A model generated the notes under the pieces. That model ran no database searches. It was given only the letters and a program-made list of their open reading frames with translations, and had not been told where the DNA came from. Positions 10,003 to 19,437 of a stretch of 64,000 bases of DNA are shown piece by piece (the first letter of the stretch is position 1; every line of letters starts with the position of its first letter). The position numbers and the translations under genes were made by a program. The stretch spans positions 1,612,001 through 1,676,000 of the forward strand of contig NC_008593.1 in assembly GCF_000014125.1 (NCBI RefSeq), read 5' to 3'. Origin of the DNA: Clostridium novyi NT (GTDB taxonomy: Bacteria > Bacillota > Clostridia > Clostridiales > Clostridiaceae).

Positions 10003-10030
10003 AAAAAGCCCCCAACAATTGGGGGCTTTT
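10003..10030 (-). terminator. Terminator at end of IS transposase remnant
   Basis: AAGCCCCC pairs with GGGGGCTT around an AACAATT loop, followed on the minus strand by T5. It lies 3 nt after the transposase stop and close to the presumed end of the element. Confidence 0.85.
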
Positions 10031-10032
10031 GT

Positions 10033-11201
10033 TTACGCCAAAATTCTCTTATGCGATAGCATTCGAAAAATATTTATTATGCATGTTAATTTGGAATAAA
10101 TTTGAATTAACATACACAAAAAATAGTTCGATAGCACCATGGCTATCTTTTTCATATTCTGAACTGCTGCTGTAAGAAAGCATTGTTCAGAAACATTTTT
10201 AATTCCTCGCATGCGACAATAACGTATCCCATGTAATTTTTTTGAATCAGCAAAGCTACGCTCAATCTTTTCTTTACGTTGTTTGTAAATACTTTTACCT
10301 TTAACATGGGGTCCTAAACGGAACCCAAAAACACCTTGATAATTTTTATCTGAAATTTGTTTACAAATAGGATTGGTAGAATATGCGGCATGTGCTACTA
10401 AATATTTTGTATTAAAATTAAACTTTTCTATTTGAGTTTATTCTTTTAACATAAGGATCTACATCGTTTATATTTCCAGGAGTAACATGAACATCTGTTA
10501 TAATATTATACTTTCCGTCAACAGTTCTATGATCTAAATAAAAGAAGCCTTTAGGTTTTCCATCTCTAACGATGTATCCACCGTTTGGATCGGTTGTACT
10601 TACTTTTATTTCCTTAGTTTCAGCTATTCTAGTCTTTTTTTAGAGGTTTTTTATTATGATTAATTCTATCTTTATTAATGTCATCCTCTAATTTATTAAA
10701 GTATTCCTTTGTAGATCTAGTTATTTCTTTTTTAATAAATTTATGTTTATTAGCGTTAGTTTTTAAATGAGTAGAATCAGTATATAGAATTTTGCCATCA
10801 ACCAAGTTTCTATTAATAGCTTGAAATACAATATTATCGAATATTTCTTGATGTATATTTGTATTACTAAATCTTTTTGTTCTATTCTGGCTTATAGTGG
10901 AATGACTTGGTATTTTATCAGTAAGTCCATATCCCAAAAACCATCTGTAAGCTACGTTTACCTGGATTTCTTTTACAAGCTGACGCTCTGAACGTATACC
11001 GAATAGGTATCCTATAAAAAGCATTTTAAATAATACAACTGGATCCACTGATGGTCTACCATTATCAGCACAATATAAATCTCTTATAAATGAAAAATCT
11101 ATGTATTTATCTATTTTTCTAAGTATGTGATTTTCAGGTACTAAATTTTCTATATAAACTAGCTCTAATTGATTTTGTTTTATTTCATTATTATTAAACA
11201 T
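10033..11201 (-). pseudogene. IS1182-family transposase, broken by two frameshifts
   Basis: A degraded transposase of the IS1182/DUF772 type. The intact first part (190 residues from ATG 11201, GGAGGAAAA upstream) contains DNGRPSVDPVVLFKMLF, SERQLVKEI and YTDSTHLKTNANKHK. It then shifts frame in an A7 run near 10630. The next frame reads KEIKVSTTDP, RDGKPKGFFYLDHRT and DVHVTPGNIND and shifts again near 10440. The last frame reads [37 protein letters not shown] and ends at 10033. All pieces together give a near full-length transposase, so this is a decayed insertion, not a truncated one. It is probably inactive. Confidence 0.93.
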
Positions 11202-11350
11202 TTTTCCTCCGTAGGAGCCCTAACGGGCTAAAAAATTTATTGGTCTAAAATATATATCCTACATAAATACCAAAAACTATTTTTGTAATAAATGCAAAAA
11301 ACTGTTGATAAATCTATCAACAGTTTAAGTAATTATAATACTTTTTAATT

Positions 11351-11674
11351 TTAATATTCTTGTTTGTAATTAAATTTAGTATTTATAAATGAAATTATAC
11401 TATACATTTTAAAGGGATCTTTTATTATAAATTCATCAACATTTTTGTACACCCTAACTCTTATTTTAATATCTGGTCTACAATTTTCTAATACTTCTAT
11501 TCCGCCAACTTCTTCATCATTAAAAATAATATATCTTATATTTTTAATATCTTTAACCTTTTCTAATGCCATCCCATCTAACAAATTCTTTTCAATAACA
11601 TTAAACATTTCTTCTTCCATACTTAAAACCATATCTGACTTTATATCTGACAGTTCGTCTGATATTGGTTTCAA
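11351..11674 (-). CDS. Hypothetical protein fragment with coiled-coil N-terminal extension
   Basis: Unrecognised. The shortest model starts at a TTG (11674) and gives 107 residues ending FNTKFNYKQEY, with a core IIFNDEEVGGIEVLENC. The frame stays open upstream to 11788, adding about 38 residues that look like coiled coil (ETIDEINSLKRKLTEIEE), but no ATG and no good ribosome site is present there. It may be the remaining 3' part of a longer gene damaged when the neighbouring IS inserted, or a small gene read from a TTG. It lies 62-176 nt after the DUF2075 gene on the same strand. Confidence 0.5.
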   Translation of the reverse strand: MKPISDELSDIKSDMVLSMEEEMFNVIEKNLLDGMALEKVKDIKNIRYIIFNDEEVGGIEVLENCRPDIKIRVRVYKNVDEFIIKDPFKMYSIISFINTKFNYKQEY

Positions 11675-11849
11675 ACTATCTAGCCTACGTTTTATGATTT
11701 GTTTACTTGGTTTTAATGCCTCTTCTATTTCTGTTAATTTTCTTTTTAAACTATTGATTTCATCAATTGTTTCTTTATTATAATGTTCTTAAGTAAACTT
11801 TATTATTATATTTTAAAGATTTTAATTAATAATGTCTACGTCAACATCT

Positions 11850-13823
11850 TTAAATATTATGAATATTCTTTTCTTCTATACCAATATCTTTCAAATAATT
11901 ATAAATGCCATTATAAAATTCAGGACTCATAGTAATATCATTTTCATCACCTGTTGGAATAAAAATAATAAATCCTTGTCGTGCACGAGTTAAAAGCACC
12001 CTATACGCATTCTTCAAATAAAGAATATTATCTTTCTTATTGATATTTTGCCACTTAGTACCGTTAAAATTATAAAATTCAAAGTGATCACTGCAAAATC
12101 TCAAGTTTGCATCCCAACAAACAATTGTCCAATCAAGCTCTAGTCCCTGAATATCAAATTCTGTAGCTGTTTCTTCTAAGAAATAAGATGACCTTACATC
12201 ATCCTTACTATTAAGAAACCAATTAGGTGCGTCAATCTTATTTTGTACCCACACTCCATATTTACGAAGTCTTTTAGCACCAGAACTTGCAGTCATTCCA
12301 TAGCGCTGTGAACCTTTAGCTTTATTTTTCACCCATTTTTTAGCAACTTCTAAATCTCTTGTAATACAAATTGGATAGTCTTTATTAAAATTTTTATATA
12401 ATTCTTTTGACTTATCCTTATTAACATCTAAAATAGCCTTAACAAATTCAGCTACATTTTCACTTCTAAATGAACGTAATGATATAGATAAATGTAAATC
12501 ATCTACAATTTTATAATTGATACCTTTAACTAATTCATCAAAAGTATTTCCCTTAGAATATTCATCATCTATAATTTTATTAGATATATACACATCCCAA
12601 TCAGGATAATTATTTCTTAGCGATTGAAACCAACCAGAAATTCCTTGTGATTCACCCTTGTTAATTTCTTGTCCTCCACCTATTAAACAAACTATGGTAG
12701 ACCAGCCATTGTGACGATTTAATATACTAATTAAGAATTCTGGTTCTGACATATTAAAATCTAATACGCCTTTTTTCTTTTTCATAAAATTAGTTAGATT
12801 AGGTTCGTCCCAAGCTCTTTGCGCTTCATCAAAAATAGCAACCCTTTCAATAGGCGGAGTATCAACTGATATAGCATCATCACGAAAATGATGGATAATC
12901 TGTATAAACTCCCTTGATTTTCGTATAGCTTCACTTTTTCTTATATTATTTCTTTTTACATCATCCCGAGCTAAGGCTTCTTGCAAAACATCAACTAATG
13001 GTCCATTTCCAGAAAGAAATACAGCATGTTCATTTTCATCCACTTTTTGGCGTTCAATAGCAATATTAAGTCCCGCCAACGTTTTGCCTGCACCGGGAAC
13101 TCCAGTAATAAAACAAATAGACTTCTTATTGTTTGCTTTGCTATAATCAATAATATCATTTATAGCTTTAGTTGTCTTATTAAGATTTTTTGCACTTGCA
13201 TCATTTCTTGAAATATCCTCCACATTATGACCCATATATAGGGCTTGAGCTGCTTCAATAATGGTTGGAGTAGGCATGTATAATGAGTTTATCCAACTCT
13301 CAGGATTAAAGTTGGTTCTTCGATAAAGAGAACAAACTTCCGAAATATATTTTCCAATATTAAATTCATTACAACAATAAGTCTCTAAAATGTTATCTTT
13401 CATTAATTTTATTGTTTGATGTTTTTCTTCAGCACATGTAGAAATCAAAATTGGTACCAAAAGCTTATTATGACTTTCTTTATGAAAACAACTCAAATCT
13501 AGTGCATAATCCGTAACTTGTTCAATAGCATAATTCGGATATGTTGATTCACCAACTTTAAATTCTAATAGAAAAACAATACCATTATAAAGAAGTACAT
13601 TGTCAATTCTATTTCCTATTCGTGGTATGGTATATTCAAATAATAAATGTCCATCTTTACATTTAGTTAATTCTCTTTTTAATATTTCAATTTCTTTTTT
13701 CCATGTGTTTTTTTGTAAATCATCAGCAGCAAACTGATCATTGCTTGTTATTTCACCAAATATGGTAAAATTATTTTTTTCTATAAATTCACTTACGCTG
13801 CTTAAATAATATGCTCTTTTCAA
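11850..13823 (-). CDS. DUF2075-type nuclease-helicase fusion, putative defence protein
   Basis: A 657-residue protein with two parts. Residues ~1-200 resemble a PD-(D/E)XK nuclease: RIGNRIDNVLLYNG then FLLEFKVGE supply Asp and Glu-x-Lys. Residues ~215-657 are a DUF2075 SF1-like ATPase/helicase (Schlafen group III type): Walker A TGVPGAGKT (~240), Walker B FDEAQRAWD (~331), ICLIGGGQEI-like sensor, and the C-terminal EFDIQGLELDW and AYRVLLTRARQG motifs. No membrane segment. It lies in the same island as a Type I system; a role in phage defence is inference from family and place. All ATPase motifs are intact. Confidence 0.88.
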   Translation of the reverse strand: MKRAYYLSSVSEFIEKNNFTIFGEITSNDQFAADDLQKNTWKKEIEILKRELTKCKDGHLLFEYTIPRIGNRIDNVLLYNGIVFLLEFKVGESTYPNYAIEQVTDYALDLSCFHKESHNKLLVPILISTCAEEKHQTIKLMKDNILETYCCNEFNIGKYISEVCSLYRRTNFNPESWINSLYMPTPTIIEAAQALYMGHNVEDISRNDASAKNLNKTTKAINDIIDYSKANNKKSICFITGVPGAGKTLAGLNIAIERQKVDENEHAVFLSGNGPLVDVLQEALARDDVKRNNIRKSEAIRKSREFIQIIHHFRDDAISVDTPPIERVAIFDEAQRAWDEPNLTNFMKKKKGVLDFNMSEPEFLISILNRHNGWSTIVCLIGGGQEINKGESQGISGWFQSLRNNYPDWDVYISNKIIDDEYSKGNTFDELVKGINYKIVDDLHLSISLRSFRSENVAEFVKAILDVNKDKSKELYKNFNKDYPICITRDLEVAKKWVKNKAKGSQRYGMTASSGAKRLRKYGVWVQNKIDAPNWFLNSKDDVRSSYFLEETATEFDIQGLELDWTIVCWDANLRFCSDHFEFYNFNGTKWQNINKKDNILYLKNAYRVLLTRARQGFIIFIPTGDENDITMSPEFYNGIYNYLKDIGIEEKNIHNI

Positions 13824-13929
13824 AACTCACACCCCTTTACCGCTAGCCTTCTATTCTACTTTTATAGATTATACATTTATTATAAAATATCTAATCTATT
13901 CTATCACAAACTATGTTATATACATATAT

Positions 13930-13960
13930 GAAAAAAGCTCACAGACAAAGCCTGTGAGCT
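13930..13960 (-). terminator. Rho-independent terminator after rlmD
   Basis: AGCTCACAG pairs with CTGTGAGCT, then T6 on the minus strand. It is ~220 nt beyond the rlmD stop and just upstream of the DUF2075 gene, insulating the two. The 13824-14177 gap otherwise holds only AT-rich sequence and a short GGATGG-type repeat near 14095-14130. Confidence 0.85.
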
Positions 13961-14177
13961 GTAAAATCAACTCTTTATTTTAATTCAATGAATTCTTTTT
14001 TATAAAAAGCAAAGGTTTATTGTTTTATTACAAACAAGTTAACTCAAACTAATGTTGACTTATTTGAGTCTGTTATATCTGTAAAATAATTTCCTTCCAT
14101 CCTCTATGATTTTAGGATGGCAAAAGGATGGAAATTCACTGTTTTTAATATCATTTTAAAAGTCTTAACCCTTGATA

Positions 14178-15530
14178 TTACTTAGTTAGACGCACTACAG
14201 TTTCCACATGTGGCGTGTGTGGGAACATGTCCTTAACCTTAACCTTCTCTGCTTTGTAACCTTCTTTTATAAGGAATTTTAAATCCTCAACTAAAGTCTT
14301 TGGATTACATGAAACGTAGATTATGTCTTTTGCGTTGAATTTTGTAACGTATTTTAGTGCATCTGGGTGAACGCCTGGTCTTGGTGGATCTAAGATTATT
14401 ATGTCTGGTTTTACTTTGATGTCTTTAATAACCTTAGCTACGTCACCTGCTAAGAATTCACAGTTTGTAAGGCCATTTAGTTTGGCATTCTCATTAGCCG
14501 CCTTTGCAGCTTCCTCTATAAGTTCTATTCCTATAACTTTTTCTGCATTATGAGCTGCAATTTGTCCTATGGTTCCTGTACCACAGTAAAGGTCAAATAC
14601 AACCTTTGATTTTGCATCTCCCATAAATCCTCTAACTATGCTATATAAAGCCTCTGCTCCCTTAGTGTTTGTTTGGAAGAAAGAAAACGGTGATATCTTA
14701 AACTTTAATCCTAGAACCTCTTCCATTATGTAATCTCTTCCAAATAGAACTTCCATGCTATCTGCTTGAACTACATCTGATAATGAATCATTTATTGTGT
14801 GAAGAATTCCAGTTAATTCTCCTTCATAATTAAGTCCCTTTAGCATTTCAGTAAACTCAGTTAAATCAAAATCCTTTTGAGATGTAGTAACTAAATTCAC
14901 CATTATTTCCTTAGTGTTTTTTCCTTTTCTTATAACTAAGTTTCTAAGGTACCCTTCATGGCTCATTATTCTATAATGTGGAAGTCCTTGTGCTCTAAAA
15001 TATTCAAGTACAGTTTTTAAAATTAAATTAAAATCACTGTCTACTATTTTACATACATCAGCACTTATAATTCCAAAACTTTTACCTTGAGCATGCATTC
15101 CAAGAGTAAGTTCTCCACCCTTTTCCATATCTCCAAAGGTAAATTCCATTTTATTTCTATAATAAAATTCTTCCGGGCTTCCTTGTATTCCTAAGAATTC
15201 AAATCCACTTATATTAGCATTTTCGAATAACTTTAAAACTTGCTCTTTCTTTATTTCTAATTGCTTTTCATATGAAAGAAATTGATGACTGCATCCACCA
15301 CATACATCAAAGATAGGACACTTAGGATCCATTTTGTAATCTACATCTTCAATAACCTTATTTAACTTAGCTTTAGCATACTCTTTTGTTTTTTTATTAA
15401 CAAATCCTTCTACCTTTTGTCCAGGAAGAGCATTTTTAATTAGAACCTTCATATCATCCTTATAAGCAACTCCAAACCCTGGAAATTCTGTGTCTACAAT
15501 GTCAAACTCATATACCTTTCTTTTTTTCAT
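14178..15530 (-). CDS. rlmD: 23S rRNA (uracil-C5)-methyltransferase, RlmD/RumA (RlmCD) family
   Basis: A 450-residue SAM-dependent enzyme that makes 5-methyluridine in 23S rRNA. An N-terminal TRAM domain (~1-60) is followed by the iron-sulfur cysteine block [13 protein letters not shown], the methyltransferase motif [20 protein letters not shown], and the catalytic loop YVSCNPKTL. Length and all motifs are as in the family. In Gram-positives one enzyme can methylate both U747 and U1939 (RlmCD); the sequence does not tell which applies. A housekeeping gene bordering the accessory island. It follows the small RDD-like gene by ~25 nt and is probably co-transcribed. Confidence 0.95.
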   Translation of the reverse strand: MKKRKVYEFDIVDTEFPGFGVAYKDDMKVLIKNALPGQKVEGFVNKKTKEYAKAKLNKVIEDVDYKMDPKCPIFDVCGGCSHQFLSYEKQLEIKKEQVLKLFENANISGFEFLGIQGSPEEFYYRNKMEFTFGDMEKGGELTLGMHAQGKSFGIISADVCKIVDSDFNLILKTVLEYFRAQGLPHYRIMSHEGYLRNLVIRKGKNTKEIMVNLVTTSQKDFDLTEFTEMLKGLNYEGELTGILHTINDSLSDVVQADSMEVLFGRDYIMEEVLGLKFKISPFSFFQTNTKGAEALYSIVRGFMGDAKSKVVFDLYCGTGTIGQIAAHNAEKVIGIELIEEAAKAANENAKLNGLTNCEFLAGDVAKVIKDIKVKPDIIILDPPRPGVHPDALKYVTKFNAKDIIYVSCNPKTLVEDLKFLIKEGYKAEKVKVKDMFPHTPHVETVVRLTK

Positions 15531-15555
15531 ACGTTCACTCCTATATTCATTCTCT

Positions 15556-15876
15556 TTACTTACTTATTTTTAATTTTGCAACTTTCATACCTGCTGTGTC
15601 ACAGCTTTTAGATTGCATAATACTTGTATATAATAATGATACTATTAAATAAATAATTGCTGTCATTTGTATCTTTTCAACTATGTAATATCCTGCTGTA
15701 ACTCTAAGAATTCCATCTATTACAAATAAAACTACTATAGATATTCCAAGTGTTACTAATATATCTACTATATTTGCTACAAATGTGTCTTTAAAACTTA
15801 CTTTAGAGATATAGTTTTCTTTATCTTTTACTTCAGTTACCTCTTCTTTTGTATTAACACTATTTTCTTCACTCAT
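15556..15876 (-). CDS. Small RDD-like membrane protein
   Basis: 106 residues from ATG 15876, which has TAGGAG 8 nt upstream; a GTG at 15885 is too close to that site. A charged N-terminal tail of ~30 residues is followed by two hydrophobic segments (about [18 protein letters not shown] and [17 protein letters not shown]) and a C-terminal [13 protein letters not shown], similar to the TxGKxxxxLKI end of RDD-family proteins. It is shorter than most RDD proteins. Function is unknown; RDD proteins are often linked to ion or small-solute transport. Confidence 0.75.
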   Translation of the reverse strand: MSEENSVNTKEEVTEVKDKENYISKVSFKDTFVANIVDILVTLGISIVVLFVIDGILRVTAGYYIVEKIQMTAIIYLIVSLLYTSIMQSKSCDTAGMKVAKLKISK

Positions 15877-15993
15877 TACTTTCACTCCTATACCATAAAA
15901 TTATACGCTTAAAATTTATTATGCACCAATATCCACATCATGTAAAGTAATTTACCTCTTTATAATATAAATAATATGTTAATTTATATAAAC

Positions 15994-16144
15994 AAAAAAA
16001 TCCCAAGCAAAGGCTCGGGATAACCAAATCAAGTTTTAACTAAAAGCAGGTCAATTGCCGCAAGGTCAACTGCCTGCTGCGAATTCTAATGTCAATTGCC
16101 ACAAGGTCAACTGCCATAGATAAATTTCTATGTAAATATTTACT
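15994..16144 (-). ncRNA. Candidate small RNA with two near-identical hairpins and its own terminator
   Basis: On the minus strand a ~145-nt transcript is predicted. It contains two copies of a hairpin, CAGTTG-A-CC-loop-GG-CAATTG, with loops TTGT and TTGC and the same bulged A. The second copy is extended by an outer GCAGG/CCTGC stem. It ends in a terminator (TCCCGAGCC/GGCTTGGGA then T7). No reading frame or neighbouring minus-strand gene explains it. Tandem-hairpin small RNAs are known in clostridia (SolB is one example), but identity with any family is not shown here. Confidence 0.75.
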
Positions 16145-16150
16145 ACACAT

Positions 16151-16179
16151 AATATACAACTTTTCAGATAGTATGTCAA
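16151..16179 (-). promoter_or_regulatory. Sigma-A promoter of the candidate small RNA
   Basis: TTGACA (16174-16179), 17-nt spacer, TATATT (16151-16156) on the minus strand: an almost ideal housekeeping promoter with no gene downstream other than the small RNA. Predicted start near 16144. Confidence 0.85.
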
Positions 16180-16351
16180 TCTTTTATCAATAATTTTTTG
16201 TTTTTATTTTTTTTATTATTTTAATAAACTTTTTTCAATATAAATGGAATATTTTTATTAATTTTTACATATATATAATAAGTTATTTGTTATTTAATTT
16301 TAATTGTGATATATTTTTATTTGTATTTTATTTATAAAGGAAGTGCTAACA

Positions 16352-17242
16352 TTGGAACTAAACAAGATTAAAGGAAATACATATTTTATAGATGGACCTA
16401 CTACTATTGGAGTATATGTTTTTAAAAATAAATTTTGTATTTTAGTAGATAGTGGTCTTGATAACTCTGCAGCTCGTAAAATTGATGCTATACTAAAAGA
16501 AAATAATTTGCATCCAAAGTACATAATAAATACACATAGTCATATAGATCACTGTGGTGGGAATAACTATTTTAAAGATACATATCCCGGAACTTTAACC
16601 TATACTTCTGAAAAGGAAAAGTTATATTTAGAAAATCCTAAGCTTTTTCCTACTATATTATTTTCAGCAACTCCAATAAAAAGATTGTTTGACAATAAAA
16701 GACCATTTATAGTGGATCAAGTTTTAGATTATGGTATAAATAAGATAAATGATGAAAAATTTGAAATCCTTTCATTAAAAGGACATGCTGAAGAACATAT
16801 AGGAATTATAACTCCTGAAAAAGTTTGTTTTCTTGGAGATTCCCTATTTGGTTATGAAACTTTAAAGAAGTATCCTTTCCCATTTTTATATAATATACAA
16901 GATACTTTGGATACTTTAAATAAAATAAAGGAAATAGATGCAGATTACTTTGTTTTAGGACATGGTAAAGAAGTTCTTACAAAGGAAGAGATTCTTCCCC
17001 TTATAGATGCTAATATGGAAAATACTAATAAGCATATTGAAGGTATTCTTGAAATTTTAGATCAGCCTTCTACTATAGAAGACATTCTTGAAAATATAAT
17101 TATATTGAATGATATTTCTGTTGGACTTAGACACTATTTTGTAGATTTATCTTCCGCATCAGCTTTTGTAAGTCATTTATATAATACTGGACTTATAGAT
17201 TTATCTATTGAAAACGGAAAACTTTATTATTTTAAAAAATAA
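16352..17242 (+). CDS. MBL-fold metallo-hydrolase
   Basis: A 296-residue metallo-beta-lactamase fold protein. The zinc motif THSHIDHCGG (HxHxDH), the later metal ligands in LKGHAEEHIGI and FLGDSLFG, and the final GHGKE are all present. TTG 16352 is preferred as start because AGGAAG lies 8 nt upstream; a GTG at 16343 overlaps that site. The C-terminal ~70 residues form a helical tail seen in related proteins. The substrate (thioester, lactone or other) is not readable. Monocistronic, between the small RNA and a terminator. Confidence 0.92.
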   Translation: MELNKIKGNTYFIDGPTTIGVYVFKNKFCILVDSGLDNSAARKIDAILKENNLHPKYIINTHSHIDHCGGNNYFKDTYPGTLTYTSEKEKLYLENPKLFPTILFSATPIKRLFDNKRPFIVDQVLDYGINKINDEKFEILSLKGHAEEHIGIITPEKVCFLGDSLFGYETLKKYPFPFLYNIQDTLDTLNKIKEIDADYFVLGHGKEVLTKEEILPLIDANMENTNKHIEGILEILDQPSTIEDILENIIILNDISVGLRHYFVDLSSASAFVSHLYNTGLIDLSIENGKLYYFKK

Positions 17243-17255
17243 TAACGTAATAAAA

Positions 17256-17300
17256 AGAAATTAGATGAACTCATTTTATATGACATCATCTAATTTATTT
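17256..17300. terminator. Bidirectional terminator between convergent genes
   Basis: AAATTAGATGA pairs with TCATCTAATTT, with A-rich and T-rich flanks on both sides. It serves the MBL gene on the plus strand and the surface-protein gene on the minus strand. Confidence 0.8.
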
Positions 17301-17315
17301 TTATATTATAAACCA

Positions 17316-19382
17316 TTAATTTTTACCTTTACTTTTCTTGCATATGATTAACCCAATAATACCTATTAACATTACTATACTTCCTAATAAATTATTATAG
17401 GACTTTCCACAGCAATTAGTAAATAAACTTTGATATTCTTTATCTATCATATTATCTTTGACTACCTTAACAGAATTTTCAATGATACATTTATCCTCAT
17501 ATTTATCTTCACACATACTTTTAGTTATATTACCATTACTTATATTATTGTCTATTGGGTTCTTTCTTTCCTTTACACTATCATCAAAGTTTAAATTAGA
17601 TTTTATATTTTTATGTTTTCTTATATTGTCTTTCTTTAAATTCTTTAGTATTAACTTGTTAATTTTATTATTATCTTTGTTTTCGTAAGATAACTTTTCT
17701 TTATTGTTTCCATTTAACTTTTGATTATTTTCTTTAAGAACATAATTTTCTTTATTATATACATTAACAAAACTATTAGCTGATTTCATTGTTTTGTTAA
17801 CTTCTCCTAATACACCCTCTACATTATTTACATATACATCTTCTTTTAAGTTATCTTTTGTTCCTAATGTTACTAATACTTTTTTTTCAACTTCTTGTGT
17901 TGATAACTCTTTACAATGTACTTTTATAGCTGTAACCTTATCCCCTTTTATTATGCTTTCCTCATAGGGTATCCAATTAAAATTACATTCTTTTGAATTT
18001 TTGTTTATGGTTTTAGGATCATCATATGATATATAAACTTCATCTTCATCACTTGCTTTTATGCTCTTTAGGAAACATTCTCCACTGTATTTACTTCCCC
18101 TTTCATCTCCATTGAAAGGTAATACATCTATAATGTCTACACTTTGATACTCATTATTATATTTTTGAGAATAACTTAATACATAATTTATATCTTTATT
18201 TTTTTCTATTTTACAATCTACAGCCTCTATTTCTACATTGCTTGTACATTGTTTATCTGATAAATTCTTTGGAAACATTGACTTTATTAAATTGTCATTA
18301 TTAATATTTAAATCATCTATTTTAGGATCATTTATAGTAGATTTAACATTTACTATGGGTTCAGCTTTAAAGTCACTTTTATCTTTTTTAAAATAATCTA
18401 TAAAACCAGGTGTAACAATACTATCCTCACTTAACCATTGGTTAATACTGTTTGTCTTTTTTGTTTTATCTTTAGAATCTATATATGATACGTCAAAAGT
18501 ACACCTTGGTGCTTCCTTTTGTCTTTTTATATACTTAAAGCTTGTAGTGTTATTGTTTAAATTTTCGCTACCATTGCTATTGTTTAACACATTAGTTATA
18601 CTTTTTGCATTAAACTTATAAAATTTATTTATAATATTATTTTCTCCTAGTAGTATACTATTTTCATCTACCCACAAAACTATATATCCACTAAAAACAT
18701 ACTTATCGTCTTTTTTAATTACATTTCCTAATACATCTTTTGTAGGACAATGGTTTGCACTACTATCCATATTTTTTATAGTTATATTTATTGGTTTTCC
18801 AGGAGACTTTTGTTTTGCAATAATTTCTCCAGATTCTAAAACAGACCTATCATAATCAAAGCCCAATTGTAAAGAACCATATGGAAAGGAACTTATGATT
18901 GTATTGGCATCATCACCATTTATACCACACGACTTTATATTGTCCTCATTTTTACGTCCCCAAGTGTATAAAGTAGCATTTTTAATACCAAATTGGCTTA
19001 AATCATCACAAAACGATATTTTTCCCTTTAATGCTTCACTTCCTTTTGAAGTGCTAGTGCAAATTCCTATGCCGTATATAAAAAGCCTTCCTCTTTCTCC
19101 ATTAGGTCCTAAAGCTTCTATTTTCCCATTATTTGCATCATCTATATTTATTAAATCAAATTTAGGTAATGCTGAGACTGTCATTTCTAATGTTGCAGAT
19201 TCATTTAATTTAGTTTTTTTCTTTTTATCAAAAGGTTTTGTTCCTGTTAATACTGTTATGGATGTATCTAATTTTGATGATTTATCCAATCCTTTAGCTG
19301 TATTAATTTGTAATACTTGAACTATGCATAGCCCCACTACAAAAGCACTAAGAAATTTTTTAAATATTTTTCTTCTTTGCAT
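17316..19382 (-). CDS. Large secreted, membrane-anchored surface protein of unknown function
   Basis: 688 residues. The N-terminus is a signal peptide (RRKIFKKFLSAFVVGLCIV, cleavage probably near TAKG). The C-terminus is one hydrophobic segment (LLGSIVMLIGIIGLIIC) followed by KKSKGKN, so the protein is anchored outside the cell. There is no LPxTG motif; a CCGK precedes the segment. The middle has repeated beta-rich stretches (DVLPFNGDERGSKYSG, VKVHCKEL-type), suggesting tandem immunoglobulin-like or DUF11-like domains, then a long Asn/Lys-rich linker (~540-640). Probably an adhesin or cell-wall protein; not matched to a named family. Confidence 0.75.
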   Translation of the reverse strand: MQRRKIFKKFLSAFVVGLCIVQVLQINTAKGLDKSSKLDTSITVLTGTKPFDKKKKTKLNESATLEMTVSALPKFDLINIDDANNGKIEALGPNGERGRLFIYGIGICTSTSKGSEALKGKISFCDDLSQFGIKNATLYTWGRKNEDNIKSCGINGDDANTIISSFPYGSLQLGFDYDRSVLESGEIIAKQKSPGKPINITIKNMDSSANHCPTKDVLGNVIKKDDKYVFSGYIVLWVDENSILLGENNIINKFYKFNAKSITNVLNNSNGSENLNNNTTSFKYIKRQKEAPRCTFDVSYIDSKDKTKKTNSINQWLSEDSIVTPGFIDYFKKDKSDFKAEPIVNVKSTINDPKIDDLNINNDNLIKSMFPKNLSDKQCTSNVEIEAVDCKIEKNKDINYVLSYSQKYNNEYQSVDIIDVLPFNGDERGSKYSGECFLKSIKASDEDEVYISYDDPKTINKNSKECNFNWIPYEESIIKGDKVTAIKVHCKELSTQEVEKKVLVTLGTKDNLKEDVYVNNVEGVLGEVNKTMKSANSFVNVYNKENYVLKENNQKLNGNNKEKLSYENKDNNKINKLILKNLKKDNIRKHKNIKSNLNFDDSVKERKNPIDNNISNGNITKSMCEDKYEDKCIIENSVKVVKDNMIDKEYQSLFTNCCGKSYNNLLGSIVMLIGIIGLIICKKSKGKN

Positions 19383-19437
19383 TAACTCAATTTCCCTTTC
19401 ATTTCTTATGTATGTGTTTTAAGCCTATATTAAAAAC

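Larger units (their letters stand above)
10003..11225 (-). mobile_element. Decayed IS1182-family insertion sequence (ends not defined)
   Basis: Covers the transposase remnant plus its terminal hairpin and the ribosome-site region. Terminal inverted repeats and a target duplication could not be identified by eye, so the limits are approximate. It separates the hsd operon from the DUF2075 gene. Confidence 0.65.

Noticed and set aside
10620..10645. The A7 run in the IS transposase could be a programmed frameshift site.
   Set aside because: A second, unrelated frame break near 10440 is also present, so decay explains both; IS1182 elements are not known to me to use programmed frameshifting.
13960..14177. 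An attachment site at the edge of the defence island, suggested by short GGATGG repeats near 14100.
   Set aside because: No tRNA gene, integrase or matching copy on the other side was seen; the repeats are short and may be chance.
16020..16125. The two similar ~25-nt units could be a minimal CRISPR-like repeat.
   Set aside because: Only two copies, each an imperfect palindrome with its own loop, no spacer regularity and no cas genes; promoter and terminator fit a small RNA.
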